A DNA stretch of 56,793 nt from a virus, in IMG/VR virus record IMGVR_UViG_3300048839_000639, positions 1 through 56,793 of that record; one strand, written 5' to 3'. The notes beneath the pieces are model-generated. The model made no database searches. It had not been told where the DNA came from and saw only the letters and a list, made by a program, of their open reading frames with translations. Positions within the stretch are counted from its first letter, which is position 1. Each line of letters begins with the position of its first letter. A program made the translations under genes and the position numbers. Shown in pieces: positions 1 to 7,581 of this stretch.

Positions 1-136
1 TACAAAATCATCGGCTTTGTCATCATCGCGCTCGTGGCGTTGATGCTGGCCGGATGCGGCGACGGCGGCGGCGGCACCAGCTCGCTGCGGCAGCGCATCA
101 ACGGCGGGCAGGCAAACACCCAGCCCACCCCCGCCC
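1..136. repeat. Terminal direct repeat, left copy (circular join)
   Basis: These 136 bases recur at the right end of the window with one difference, A at 127 against C at 56784. A coding frame runs through the join without interruption. This is what an assembler produces from a circular or circularly permuted molecule, giving a unit length near 56,657 bp. A true short terminal repeat is possible but less likely because it would split a lipoprotein gene. Confidence 0.9.
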
Positions 137-423
137 CGCAGGTGACAACCGTTGTTGAGCGCGAGACCGTGCGCGAAACGGTGGAGGTTGTTCGAGAAGT
201 GTCGGTTGAAGTTCTGGCGACCGTGGAAGTGCCGGTTGTGCAGACCGTCCTCGTGGAAGTGGTGACCACCCCGATGCCAGATGTGCAGGGCTTTGCGGCG
301 CCGGCCAGCGACTGCAACACCTACGTTGCCCTGCCTGTGACCGTTGAGCCGGACGGCACGATCAGCGGCACGTATCTCATGTGCGCGTGGGAAACGGCCG
401 TTGCAATCAGCGAGGGCAAATAA
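1..423 (+). CDS. Probable lipoprotein, main part (starts at 56646 across the join)
   Basis: This is the remainder of a lipoprotein of about 144 residues. After the lipobox LAGC comes a Gly-rich spacer, a Pro-rich segment, and a Val/Glu/Thr-rich stalk (for example VVERETVRETVEVV). The C-terminal part has two cysteines (ASDC and YLMC). Such Val/Glu stalks are familiar next to the lipidated cysteine of Chloroflexota surface proteins, which is one reason to suspect that host. A role in surface display or superinfection exclusion is inference only. It ends one base before the next start, suggesting translational coupling. Confidence 0.8.
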   Translation, partial: YKIIGFVIIALVALMLAGCGDGGGGTSSLRQRINGGQANTQPTPAPQVTTVVERETVRETVEVVREVSVEVLATVEVPVVQTVLVEVVTTPMPDVQGFAAPASDCNTYVALPVTVEPDGTISGTYLMCAWETAVAISEGK

Positions 424-424
424 C

Positions 425-2047
425 ATGGGCAAAATCTGGAACGCAATCACCAAAAAGTCTGGCGACACCGACCTGACGCCCCGCCCCATCGGGCAGCCGG
501 CGCAGGCGCAGACCGACGCGCCGGACAGCGGCGACAACATGACCAGCATCGCCAAAGGCGTCGGCATTCTGGCCGCCGTGATGCTGGTTGTGTCCATCGT
601 GTGGGTATTCACGTTTGCATGGCGCAACGTGCACGAGTTGTTTGAGCGCCATCTGATGGCCGACTCGCTGACGGCGACACTGGCCGCCGGCTCGTCGGTG
701 GGCATGATGGCCGTGCTGCTGCTCGTCACGTTCGGCATCCGCCACAACCGGATGCGCGGACTGGCGACGCTCTACGCCGCCGGCTGGTTTGCCATCGTCG
801 TGGCACTGGTGACGATCAAAACGCTGTTTGATGCGGCGGCAAGCGACAGCCCAAATCTTAAGGAACTCGCCAACAACGTGCTCAGCACCGCGCCGTGGCT
901 GGCAAACATGGGCAGTGTGCTGGCGGCGATTCTGGCCGGCTTGTGCATCGCGCCTGTGGCAAGCATGTTCGGCGCGGCCAAACACACCGCCAACGACATG
1001 ACCGAGGACGAGGCGCGCGCGCGCTACGCATGGAACGCCGGCAAGCTCATCATCTCCGGCGCATCCATCGGACTGGCCGTTCTGTTTGGCGCAAACGTGA
1101 TCGGCATCAACGTGTTCATCGCCGTGCTGCTGGGCCTCGTGCTCGATGTCGGCTTCATCGTCGCGCTGCAAAAGGCCGAGTCGAGCGCTCAGGCCGGCGA
1201 CCATCGCGCAGCCGGCACATGGACAAAGTTTGTTTGGGTGTATGGCAGCTTCATCGCGCTCATGGCAATTGAGACCATCCCCGCCCTTGCCAAAATCATG
1301 GGCACGCCGGTGGATGTGCCTGGCATCACCGACAACCAGTTCCTGCACTCGCTGGGCCGGTTTGCCTACATCGCGGCCATCGGCATGGGCATCCTCACGA
1401 TTGTGCTGACGGCCACCAGCAACATCCGCCAAAAGCGCGACGAGGACGCAGCGGATGCAACGCCGGCCAGCGTGGCGACGATCAAGCAGCCTGCCGCCCC
1501 TGCCGCCCCACTGAGCCGGCGCATCGCAGGCGGCATCCGCGAGGCGCGCGCCGGCGCCGGCGAGATTGGCGAGGCACTGCGCGGCAGGCCGGCGCCGCAG
1601 TTGCCCGAAGGCGTTCAACTGACGGCCACCAATGGACGCGACGGCGCTGCGTGGGAGATGAAGCGCGATGGGCAAACCGTCGCGTCAGGCAAGGAGCCGC
1701 CGCTGACCGAGTCGAAGGACGCCGGCAATGCCGCACTTATGGCAAGCGGCGGCAATCCAGTAAAACGCGCCGAGAACGGCACGCCATACGATGCCACTGG
1801 GTTGATTGTGTCACCCGATGAGGGCGAGGAGCTGATGCGCCGGCACCGCGAGATGTTGGAGCGCAGTCAATCAAGCAATCCGCGCGGATGGGAAACCATA
1901 AGTGAGTGGATGCCAGTCAACTCAATTCGCGTGCGCGAGTTGGGTAAGGCGGGTTGGGAGTTGGTAGGTGTCGGCGACAGAGAGATGCACCGCACTGGTG
2001 ACATGCAGCCGAGCAGACTACACACCTTTCGCCGCCCAAAAACATAG
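425..2047 (+). CDS. Multi-pass membrane protein with C-terminal GWELV motif
   Basis: The ATG at 425 directly follows the lipoprotein stop and gives 540 residues. A frame open further upstream would overlap the lipoprotein. Residues 40-350 hold seven or eight hydrophobic segments separated by short loops. An Ala/Pro-rich linker follows, then a basic region. The last 60 residues contain LGKAGWELVGV and end in FRRPK, resembling the small DUF4177-type domain (pattern LxxxGWELV...FKRP). No transporter or channel family is recognised. Co-location with a lipoprotein suggests a joint membrane function, unknown in kind. Confidence 0.75.
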   Translation: MGKIWNAITKKSGDTDLTPRPIGQPAQAQTDAPDSGDNMTSIAKGVGILAAVMLVVSIVWVFTFAWRNVHELFERHLMADSLTATLAAGSSVGMMAVLLLVTFGIRHNRMRGLATLYAAGWFAIVVALVTIKTLFDAAASDSPNLKELANNVLSTAPWLANMGSVLAAILAGLCIAPVASMFGAAKHTANDMTEDEARARYAWNAGKLIISGASIGLAVLFGANVIGINVFIAVLLGLVLDVGFIVALQKAESSAQAGDHRAAGTWTKFVWVYGSFIALMAIETIPALAKIMGTPVDVPGITDNQFLHSLGRFAYIAAIGMGILTIVLTATSNIRQKRDEDAADATPASVATIKQPAAPAAPLSRRIAGGIREARAGAGEIGEALRGRPAPQLPEGVQLTATNGRDGAAWEMKRDGQTVASGKEPPLTESKDAGNAALMASGGNPVKRAENGTPYDATGLIVSPDEGEELMRRHREMLERSQSSNPRGWETISEWMPVNSIRVRELGKAGWELVGVGDREMHRTGDMQPSRLHTFRRPKT

Positions 2048-2058
2048 CGCCGGCATCG

Positions 2059-2535
2059 GTGAATAGCGATTCTGGCACGGGTGACACTGTGCCAGAATCG
2101 GCGTTGTCGGCGAGTGAAAATGATGCACCACAAGGCGAAACACAGAACAGCGAGCAAAACGCAGAAAACAAGCCGGATTCAGACGTTTTAGGGGAGAAAT
2201 TAGGGAGAATTTCAGGGGAGAATTTCAGGGGCGAAATTGAGCCGGCTCAGGGAGAAATTCAGGGAGAAATTTCTGCACCGGATCAGCGCGGGTCAGGGAG
2301 AAATTACACATGGAGCATTTCGCAGGAAACGCTGGCCTCATATCGCATTTTGAAATACAAGAGCGGACGCTATTTCAAGGCTCGCTCAACCTACAGGAGT
2401 GGTAAACAACATGACAAACACATCTGCGCAGTCGCGCCCATCTACGAAACCCAAAACAGTCATAAAGCGAAAGCAGCGCGAGCCGCTTACGCCAGGCAAC
2501 GAAAGACTTCTGCGGGACGCACTCGCCAACGGTGA
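2059..2535 (+). CDS. Hypothetical protein containing the GGGAGAAATT repeats
   Basis: A frame of 158 residues opens with GTG at 2059, with no clear ribosome site. The first half is acidic and low-complexity and includes the peptide repeats produced by the DNA array at 2190-2308 (GEI/GEN units). The second half (YRILKYKSGRYFKARSTY) looks like folded, basic protein. Its 3' end overlaps the next gene by 125 bases in another frame, so either this frame or its last part may not be used. The DNA repeats could matter more than the protein. Confidence 0.5.
   Translation: MNSDSGTGDTVPESALSASENDAPQGETQNSEQNAENKPDSDVLGEKLGRISGENFRGEIEPAQGEIQGEISAPDQRGSGRNYTWSISQETLASYRILKYKSGRYFKARSTYRSGKQHDKHICAVAPIYETQNSHKAKAARAAYARQRKTSAGRTRQR
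2068..2099. repeat. Perfect 11-bp hairpin
   Basis: GATTCTGGCAC (2068-2078) and GTGCCAGAATC (2089-2099) are perfect inverted repeats around a 10-base loop. No T-run follows, so it is not a typical terminator. It sits just before the GGGAGAAATT array and may belong to the same regulatory or replication site. Confidence 0.75.
2190..2308. repeat. Seven-copy AGGGAGAAATT(TCA) direct-repeat array
   Basis: Seven copies of an 11-14 base unit, all in the same orientation, begin near 2190, 2202, 2214, 2227, 2249, 2261 and 2295. The core is GGGAGAAATT with variants such as GGGAGAATTT and GGGCGAAATT. The spacing of about 12 bases in the first four is close to one helical turn. Such arrays are typical of iterons or of centromere/operator clusters bound by small dimeric proteins. 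A ribbon-helix-helix gene follows at 2754. A function as protein-binding array is inferred. Confidence 0.7.
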
Positions 2536-2722
2536 CGCGACCGTGCTGGCAATGGCGTTCAGCGTTGGCGTGGAGATCGACGCCGAAGGCGCGACGATGG
2601 ATTTGCCGCCGGCAAGCTATGCCATCGTCATGTTGCACAGCAATCCGCCTGACCTGCGCGGGTTGTATGGCTCGCAATCGCCGGCGGTGGAAGTGCCGGC
2701 CAGTGAGCCCGCAACCACTTGA
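2411..2722 (+). CDS. Hypothetical protein, basic N-terminus
   Basis: The ATG at 2411 follows AGGAG at a workable distance and gives 103 residues; a GTG 12 bases upstream is the alternative. The first 30 residues are Lys/Arg/Thr-rich and probably disordered. The rest (NERLLRDALANGDATVLAMA) predicts a compact helical protein, ending in a Pro/Glu/Ala tail. No family is recognised. It is followed after 31 bases by the ribbon-helix-helix gene. Confidence 0.65.
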   Translation: MTNTSAQSRPSTKPKTVIKRKQREPLTPGNERLLRDALANGDATVLAMAFSVGVEIDAEGATMDLPPASYAIVMLHSNPPDLRGLYGSQSPAVEVPASEPATT

Positions 2723-2753
2723 CGCGTAAATACAAGCGCGCTACAACGTCGGT

Positions 2754-2912
2754 ATGGCGAAGGAACAAACGTCTTACCGTATCAGCGTAGTCGCAAAGCA
2801 TCTTCTCGCGCTTCTATCCGCAAAACTCGGCCTCAGTCAAACCGCTGTCATTGAACTGGCAATTAGGCGGCTTGCTGATGCCGAGGGCGTTAAAGTGGAA
2901 GGTAGTAAATGA
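2754..2912 (+). CDS. Ribbon-helix-helix DNA-binding protein (CopG/Arc type)
   Basis: A short frame of 52 residues starts at ATG 2754. The start MAKEQTSYRISVVAKHLLA gives a candidate beta strand (SYRISV) and helix A; LGLSQTAVIELAIRRLAD gives the turn and helix B of a ribbon-helix-helix fold. These proteins bind direct or inverted repeats as dimers. The nearby 7-copy array (2190-2308) is an obvious candidate target, either for autoregulation or for partition. Its stop overlaps the next ATG (ATGA), so the two are translationally coupled. A sequence GCTACAAC just upstream may be part of a promoter. Confidence 0.7.
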   Translation: MAKEQTSYRISVVAKHLLALLSAKLGLSQTAVIELAIRRLADAEGVKVEGSK

Positions 2913-3391
2913 CGGGCTACGTTTATTTCATCAGTGACGGGGTGGCAGTGAAGATTGGCATTGCCAGATTAGTAGGCGCTCGATTGCGTGACTTACAGAC
3001 TGGCAACACTAAACAACTGTCGGTTTTACACACCATAGAAACCAATGAGCCCCGCAAGGTTGAAGGCTGGCTGCACTGGAAGTATTCAGACCGTCGCATT
3101 GTGGGGGAGTGGTTTGCCTTGACTGCGAGCGACATTGATGATGTGAAAGCCATGAACCTGTCGCAGGGTTTGCCTGATAAAAAGATGGTGGCTGATGGAA
3201 TGGGCAAAGGCTTTACATTCGAGCAGGTGCTTTCATTCCTTGAGTCTGCCGTGTGGCACTGTCAACAGAATGGCATTGATGTGAAATTGATTAATAAGCC
3301 GGACGCCCTATGGCTAAAAGTTGATGGGGCAGAACTGACGGTAAATGGAATCCTTGAAGTTGAGCGGCCCGCCCGGCAGGTGACACCATGA
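2909..3391 (+). CDS. GIY-YIG-like (T5orf172/Mug113 type) domain protein
   Basis: The 160-residue product starts MTGYVYFISDG and continues AVKIGIA, LRDLQTGN, RKVEGWLHWKYSDRR and GEWFAL. This order matches the T5orf172/Mug113 branch of the GIY-YIG nuclease fold: the YVYFI strand in place of GIY, KIG for YIG, then conserved Arg, Glu/His and the EWF segment. Phage members are presumed nucleases or DNA-binding proteins. The last 75 residues are of unknown type. ATG overlaps the preceding stop and the gene ends by overlapping the next ATG, so it sits in a tight operon. Confidence 0.8.
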   Translation: MTGYVYFISDGVAVKIGIARLVGARLRDLQTGNTKQLSVLHTIETNEPRKVEGWLHWKYSDRRIVGEWFALTASDIDDVKAMNLSQGLPDKKMVADGMGKGFTFEQVLSFLESAVWHCQQNGIDVKLINKPDALWLKVDGAELTVNGILEVERPARQVTP

Positions 3392-3648
3392 CCAAAATTG
3401 AAACCATGTATGCCGGCGCGGTTGGCGAGATGACCGCGCTCAAGCCCGACGCGCCTGATTTTGAGACGCGCCTTGATGCGCTCGTCTCGCTGCTCATCAA
3501 GATCAAATACGCCTCGCACCTGCGCGAGGTGAGGGCGGACGGCTCGACCGACTGGGCGACGGCAGATCACTTCCTTGCGCAAGTCGAATCGGGCATGCAC
3601 CAGCACGGCATTGTGTCGGGCTGGCAGGACAAGGCGGTGACGAAATGA
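3388..3648 (+). CDS. Hypothetical small protein
   Basis: An 86-residue frame overlaps its neighbours by ATGA at both ends, which strongly supports translation. The product is predicted helical (DFETRLDALVSLLIKIKYAS) with no signal peptide or metal motif. I do not recognise a family. Confidence 0.7.
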   Translation: MTKIETMYAGAVGEMTALKPDAPDFETRLDALVSLLIKIKYASHLREVRADGSTDWATADHFLAQVESGMHQHGIVSGWQDKAVTK

Positions 3649-3839
3649 CGATGCAGCAGGCAATCATGCAGATTGAATCAACCGGCGGCATGGCCCGTCA
3701 GCCGGCGCGATCCACGGCGCTTGCGGTGTGGGTTCACAAGGCAGTGCCGGCGGCATTCGATAGGGCGGTGGCGCGTATCAAGGCGGCAGGCTTCACAGTC
3801 ATCGTGTGCAAGTCGCGCGAAATGTTTGACGGGAGGTAG
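3645..3839 (+). CDS. Hypothetical small protein
   Basis: A 64-residue product starts at ATG 3645, overlapping the previous stop. The middle (WVHKAVPAAFDRAVARIKAAGFTVIV) suggests a helix followed by a beta strand. It is the last gene before a terminator at 3862-3899. No family is recognised. Confidence 0.65.
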   Translation: MTMQQAIMQIESTGGMARQPARSTALAVWVHKAVPAAFDRAVARIKAAGFTVIVCKSREMFDGR

Positions 3840-3861
3840 GCAACCTCACCGCTTCAACATG

Positions 3862-3899
3862 AAAAAAAAGCGCCGGCCACCAGGTCGGCGTTCTTTTTG
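3862..3899. terminator. Bidirectional rho-independent terminator
   Basis: An A-run (3862-3869) is followed by the stem CGCCGGCC / GGTCGGCG (3871-3878 with 3883-3890), a 4-base loop and then TTCTTTTT. It closes the 2411-3839 gene group. Confidence 0.85.
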
Positions 3900-4020
3900 T
3901 CTGACGCTCGTCAGCCGACACTTGCCAGCCTCACACCGTCGGCAGGTGAGCCGGCCCCGTGTAGGAGAACGTGTAGAACATATGTCCTTTGCGACAATCA
4001 GGGTGTAGACGTTTCTCCTC

Positions 4021-4347
4021 TTGGTGTGCCGGCTGTGGATTTTTGGGGACACACAGCCGGCAACCGAAAAATTGACTGTGGGGCAAAGCACAGCAGAAAC
4101 CGCGCACCCTCGTGCGGCTGGACCAGCCGCAGGATTCACACCCGACCCCGACGCGACACCACAAACGCCCTTTGAGGCGGAGCTGTTGCGCAATCTCCTC
4201 AGATTCATTCGGGCGCTCGATCAAAAACACAACATCGTCTTACAGCGCGGCATGTGGGTGGCCGTGCGCGCTTCACCGCGCGGCAGCGCAGGGCCGGACG
4301 CAAAACTGCTTGAGCTTGACAGCCGCATATTCAACAACGAATCATGA
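4021..4347 (+). CDS. Hypothetical protein
   Basis: The frame gives up to 108 residues from TTG 4021; GTG 4024 is equally possible and the true start may lie further in. The C-terminal half (TPFEAELLRNLLRFIRALDQ) is a clear amphipathic helix followed by a beta-rich piece. The stop overlaps the next ATG (4344), which supports expression together with the phosphoesterase gene. The region 3900-4020 upstream holds no other gene. Family unknown. Confidence 0.55.
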   Translation: MVCRLWIFGDTQPATEKLTVGQSTAETAHPRAAGPAAGFTPDPDATPQTPFEAELLRNLLRFIRALDQKHNIVLQRGMWVAVRASPRGSAGPDAKLLELDSRIFNNES

Positions 4348-5630
4348 GCGGCAAACTATCGGATTACTGGATTGAAAAAGAGCCGGTATTGGTAGCAGAA
4401 GCACAAAATAGAATCGTGAACGGCAAGATGCCCTTCGGCGGATGGAACGAGATTGCTTCCATCGTAGGCCGGCCAGCATCGCAGTGTCAGCAGCAGTATC
4501 AACGCGCCGTCCAGTCGGGCAGGGCCGGCCGCGAGGACACCGCAGAGCCGGCCAGAGACCCCGTTGCAGAAGAAACAGAGCGGCGCGACCGCATGCGCCG
4601 GCTGCGCGAGGAACAAGAGTTACTTAAGGCCGTGGCCGGCGAGAAGTCCTTGCGCGCCATGCTGGACGCACTGGCCGAGAAGGCCGCTGCGCGTTTCACG
4701 GCGCCGCCACCCTACAGAGCGCCCAAGCCCACCAAACGCACCACGCGAGAAAGCATGGTCATGTTGCTGAGTGACTGGCACAGCGCCGAAGTCATCTCCA
4801 AAGAAGGCACCCGCGGCCACAATGAATACAACGCCTTGATTACATCGCAGCGCGCGCGGCGGGTGACCGACGGCGCAATCGGCATCAAGTCAAAACTTGA
4901 GGCCGGCGGCTGGCACTTCGATGAGATGGTCGTCGCGCTCAATGGCGACTTCGTTCCTGGCACGATCCACGAGATTGAGAAGTTCACCGATGCGGCCAAT
5001 GTGGTGGTCAATGTGCACGGCACCGCGTGGATTCTGGCGCAAGCCCTGCGCGACCTGGCCGGCGTGTATCCAACACTGCGCGTTTATTGCTTGAGCGGCA
5101 ATCATGGCCGGCTGCCCGATGCACGCCGGATGCAGCAGAAGGAGCCGCTGCGCAACTGGGACACGCTCGTGTATCTCTACGCAAGGGCGTTTCTGTCGAA
5201 TGTGCCAAACATCGAATGGCACATCCCCAACGCCTACAGCGTCCTGTTTGACGTGAAGGGCTTCACGTTTGCGCAGACGCATGGACACGACATCAAGGGC
5301 TGGGCCGGCATCCCGTTTTACGGCATCCAGCGATCCACGCGCAACCAGAACGCGCTTGAAGCGGCGCGCCGGCGCACCATCAACTATTGGCTGCTGTCGC
5401 ACTTTCACACGCAATCCAGTCTGCCGCAGGCGGCCGGTGAGGTGTTTGTGAACGGCAGTCTGTGCGGCGGCACGGAATACACGGTGAACGGCCTGGGCGC
5501 GGCAGACCCGCCCAACCAGCTCATGTTTGGCGTGCATGCCGAGCACGGCGTGACGCATCGATGGCCGCTGTATGCATCGGCTGAGGCGGATGCGCCGAGC
5601 TACGACATGGGCGGGTGGGTGATCGGGTGA
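4344..5630 (+). CDS. Calcineurin-like metallophosphoesterase
   Basis: The 428-residue product carries the metallophosphoesterase signature in order: LLSDWHSAE (D-x-H), LNGDFV (GDxx), LSGNHGRL (GNH), THGHDIKG (H) and LSHFHTQ (HxH). These residues bind two metal ions and hydrolyse phosphodiesters or phosphomonoesters. Residues 5-60 (WNEIASIVGRPASQCQQQYQ) look like a Myb/SANT-type helix-turn-helix, and a charged helical linker follows, so the enzyme may be tethered to DNA. Phage enzymes of this build are usually annotated as DNA-repair-type exonucleases; the substrate here is unknown. It ends at a terminator. Confidence 0.85.
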   Translation: MSGKLSDYWIEKEPVLVAEAQNRIVNGKMPFGGWNEIASIVGRPASQCQQQYQRAVQSGRAGREDTAEPARDPVAEETERRDRMRRLREEQELLKAVAGEKSLRAMLDALAEKAAARFTAPPPYRAPKPTKRTTRESMVMLLSDWHSAEVISKEGTRGHNEYNALITSQRARRVTDGAIGIKSKLEAGGWHFDEMVVALNGDFVPGTIHEIEKFTDAANVVVNVHGTAWILAQALRDLAGVYPTLRVYCLSGNHGRLPDARRMQQKEPLRNWDTLVYLYARAFLSNVPNIEWHIPNAYSVLFDVKGFTFAQTHGHDIKGWAGIPFYGIQRSTRNQNALEAARRRTINYWLLSHFHTQSSLPQAAGEVFVNGSLCGGTEYTVNGLGAADPPNQLMFGVHAEHGVTHRWPLYASAEADAPSYDMGGWVIG

Positions 5631-5634
5631 CAAC

Positions 5635-5671
5635 AAAAAAGCGCGGCACCTGTGAGCGTGCCGCACTTTTT
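5635..5671. terminator. Bidirectional rho-independent terminator
   Basis: A-run, then GCGCGGCAC and GTGCCGCAC (5641-5649 with 5658-5666, one mismatch), then TTTTT. It separates the rightward phosphoesterase gene from the leftward accessory operon and can serve both. Confidence 0.85.
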
Positions 5672-5682
5672 GCTACTGTGCT

Positions 5683-6114
5683 TTACCGCAGTGCCTCCAT
5701 CGGCGCTAGATTTTGCTCGCCCTTGCCAACGCGATTCCACCAGCGTTCTGCCGCGTCCACCAGCGTAAGCTTGTCGGTATATGACAGCGCGGCGAGTTTG
5801 CGCACCAGCGCCGGCCCGTCAACTTTCCATTTTTGGTCGAGGTGATTGAGCGAGATGGCGTCGCTGATTTCAGCGTCAATGAAGATGAGCGCGTGCTCGT
5901 CAAAAAATCCGGTGCCGTTCAGCGCATCCAGAATCAGCGAGATTTCGCCCTCGCTGAATTGCTCGCGCAGGCGCCGGCGTGCGACGGCCAGTACGTAGAG
6001 ATACCGCGACAGCATTTTGCTGATGGTGCCGCTGCGGTTTTCGCCGGCGTTGCGTAGCTCAATCTCGGCGGTGAGTTCGGGTTGCAGGGAGATGGGGAAT
6101 TTGTCGGCTGGCAT
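5683..6114 (-). CDS. Hypothetical protein, last gene of the leftward accessory operon
   Basis: The 143-residue product starts MPADKFPISLQPELTAEIEL, which could be a short strand and helix of a ribbon-helix-helix-like N-terminus (RSGTISKMLSRYLYVLAVAR). The remainder is helical and acidic. It follows the previous gene after three bases. Regulation of the operon is possible but unproven. Confidence 0.65.
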   Translation of the reverse strand: MPADKFPISLQPELTAEIELRNAGENRSGTISKMLSRYLYVLAVARRRLREQFSEGEISLILDALNGTGFFDEHALIFIDAEISDAISLNHLDQKWKVDGPALVRKLAALSYTDKLTLVDAAERWWNRVGKGEQNLAPMEALR

Positions 6115-6117
6115 GGG

Positions 6118-6333
6118 TTAATCCTTGATCCAGTCCCACAGCCGCTGTAACAGCGTGCGGGGCCGGCGATGCAGGTTGAGTCGCTTTGCCGCTTCTTGCA
6201 CGCTCAGCACATGCATGTGCGGCTTGATCTTCGTCGGGTCGATGAGCGTGACGCGCTGGCCGCGCAGGATGGCTACCGCGCGGCCGGTCTCGATCAACGT
6301 CAGCAGGTCTTCGTCAAACTCCTCGCGGTTCAT
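6118..6333 (-). CDS. Hypothetical small protein
   Basis: A 71-residue product overlaps the DUF1874 gene by ATGA. The part VLSVQEAAKRLNLHRRPRTL resembles a short helix-turn-helix of the excisionase/MerR kind but is too short to be sure. It lies between the DUF1874 gene and the terminal operon gene. Confidence 0.6.
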   Translation of the reverse strand: MNREEFDEDLLTLIETGRAVAILRGQRVTLIDPTKIKPHMHVLSVQEAAKRLNLHRRPRTLLQRLWDWIKD

Positions 6334-6656
6334 GCGCTGTATTCCACAGCGCAGTATTCATAGTCGCTGCGCTGCGGCACGTAGTTTTTGTCAGCTTTGC
6401 GCTTGGGGTCAACCAGGCGGAAGTTCAGCCGGCACACCAGCATCGTGTCGCCGCTGGCGAGCGTCGTCTCGGCGCGGCTCACCGGCACGTGCACACCAGC
6501 GATCTGCTGGATGTGCGTCGCAGTGGCTTCGTAGCCGACGAATGACTGAAACGGCGCGGCGCGCAGGCGCTCTGCAAATTCGGACTCGGTGAGCATCGTC
6601 ATGCGATAGGTGCCGGCCTGCGGCATCATCGCGGAGTTCATGAGTTTTGTGGTCAT
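6330..6656 (-). CDS. DUF1874 (STIV B116-like) protein, AcrIII-1 anti-CRISPR relative
   Basis: The 108-residue product follows the DUF1874 pattern closely: MNSAMMPQAGTYRM, then FVGYEATA, GVHVPVSRAE, LASGDTMLV, RLNFRLVD and a C-terminal YEYCAVEY. Characterised members (AcrIII-1) are dimeric ring nucleases that bind and cleave cyclic tetra-adenylate and so switch off type III CRISPR immunity. In those, the catalytic His lies in the GHExTA motif and a conserved Arg-x-x-Glu lines the pocket. Here the His position is Tyr42 and the second pair reads Arg80...Asp83. The protein may therefore bind rather than cleave the ring, or have another ligand. The start overlaps the upstream stop; Met6 is the start expected from relatives. 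Confidence 0.82.
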   Translation of the reverse strand: MTTKLMNSAMMPQAGTYRMTMLTESEFAERLRAAPFQSFVGYEATATHIQQIAGVHVPVSRAETTLASGDTMLVCRLNFRLVDPKRKADKNYVPQRSDYEYCAVEYSA

Positions 6657-6865
6657 TCGTGGTTGATCTCCTCGACAGCGGCTTCCGGAGTCGTGTGGAA
6701 TCCGCTGGTGTAGTGGCCGGCGGCGGTATACATCACCGCGCCGGCGGCGTCACGGTGGGCAAACACATCCACCTGTGCACCGCAGCAGTCATAGGTGACT
6801 GCGACGCGCAGTGTGTCAGAGTTTGCTCGGTCAAAGTCTTGCGGGGTGTGCGGTTTGATTTTCAT
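6653..6865 (-). CDS. Hypothetical small protein
   Basis: I place the start at the ATG at 6865 because longer versions would run through the terminator hairpin at 6873-6906. The 70-residue product (MKIKPHTPQDFDR...) has a CC pair and a C-terminal helix, with the middle AQVDVFAHRDAAGAVMYTAA probably beta-rich. It overlaps the DUF1874 start by ATGA, so the two are coupled. No ribosome site is obvious. Confidence 0.6.
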   Translation of the reverse strand: MKIKPHTPQDFDRANSDTLRVAVTYDCCGAQVDVFAHRDAAGAVMYTAAGHYTSGFHTTPEAAVEEINHE

Positions 6866-6872
6866 GGGAAAC

Positions 6873-6906
6873 AAAAAACGGCGAACACAAATTGATGTGT
6901 TCGCCG
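6873..6906 (-). terminator. Terminator inside the accessory operon
   Basis: On the minus strand CGGCGAACACA and TGTGTTCGCCG (11 bp, loop of 6) are followed directly by TTTTTT. This would end transcripts of the upstream gene or attenuate the DUF1874 pair downstream. Confidence 0.8.
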
Positions 6907-7005
6907 GCAGTCGCGCTCTTTCAGAATTTCTTTTCGCCACTAAGGGCAATTCTGCAAAAGTTGCAGTCCCCTCGTGCGGGGTTGGCTGCGCGACTGCCGG
7001 CGAGT

Positions 7006-7581
7006 CTACATCGTCTCCACCTCGGCGTCAATCACGACGCCATCTTCGTCGCGGTATGTGCCCACGCGCCGACCGCGCAGGTATTCAACCTCGGCCATTC
7101 CGCTTTCGCTGAGATACAGCGGGGCGGCTTCCTCGCCCATGCGCAGGTAGCCATACGCTGCCTCGCTCCACTCGTCGGGGAGCGTGGGCGTGATGTCGCG
7201 GTCGTGGTCGCCGCGCTCCACCTTCTCCGCGTGCTGACACGCGGGGACGGTGATTGACATGTGCAGCATCGGCATCGGGATGCAGGTGCGCGCGTCGAAC
7301 GAGCGGATGTTGAGCAGGTCGTAGTAGCCAACCTCGCCTGAGTCGGCGTCGTAAAACATAGACTCAAGGCCGGCGTCAACCTCGACAAAAAAGAACGTCT
7401 GAAACGTCTGCGCGCTCAAGTCGCGTTTGTTGCGCGTGATGATGTGCAGCGCGGCGACGAAAAACAAATTCGCGCTGTAGTAATCGCCGGCGTTCTTTGC
7501 GCGCTCGATCAACTCGATGAGTGCGTGAATTTCGGCGAAAACGTCGGGCTTGGTCGGCATGTTCATGGCTTTTGCTGTCAT
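7006..7581 (-). CDS. Hypothetical protein of the accessory operon
   Basis: The likely start is ATG 7581 (MTAKAMNMPTKPDVFAEI), with ATGs at 7566 and 7560 as alternatives; longer forms would run back through the upstream hairpin. The product of about 191 residues has a helical N-terminal third (HALIELIERAKNAGDYYSAN), a middle with SMFYDADSGEVGYYDLL, and an acidic C-terminus. No family is recognised. The purine-rich GAGAGGGG that could act as ribosome site lies inside the 3' arm of a 12-bp hairpin, suggesting control at the translation level. Confidence 0.65.
   Translation of the reverse strand: MTAKAMNMPTKPDVFAEIHALIELIERAKNAGDYYSANLFFVAALHIITRNKRDLSAQTFQTFFFVEVDAGLESMFYDADSGEVGYYDLLNIRSFDARTCIPMPMLHMSITVPACQHAEKVERGDHDRDITPTLPDEWSEAAYGYLRMGEEAAPLYLSESGMAEVEYLRGRRVGTYRDEDGVVIDAEVETM

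Noticed and set aside
407-1675. A 422-residue minus-strand frame opposite the large membrane protein
   Set aside because: Cys/His/Arg-rich antisense shadow; the plus strand encodes clear membrane segments.
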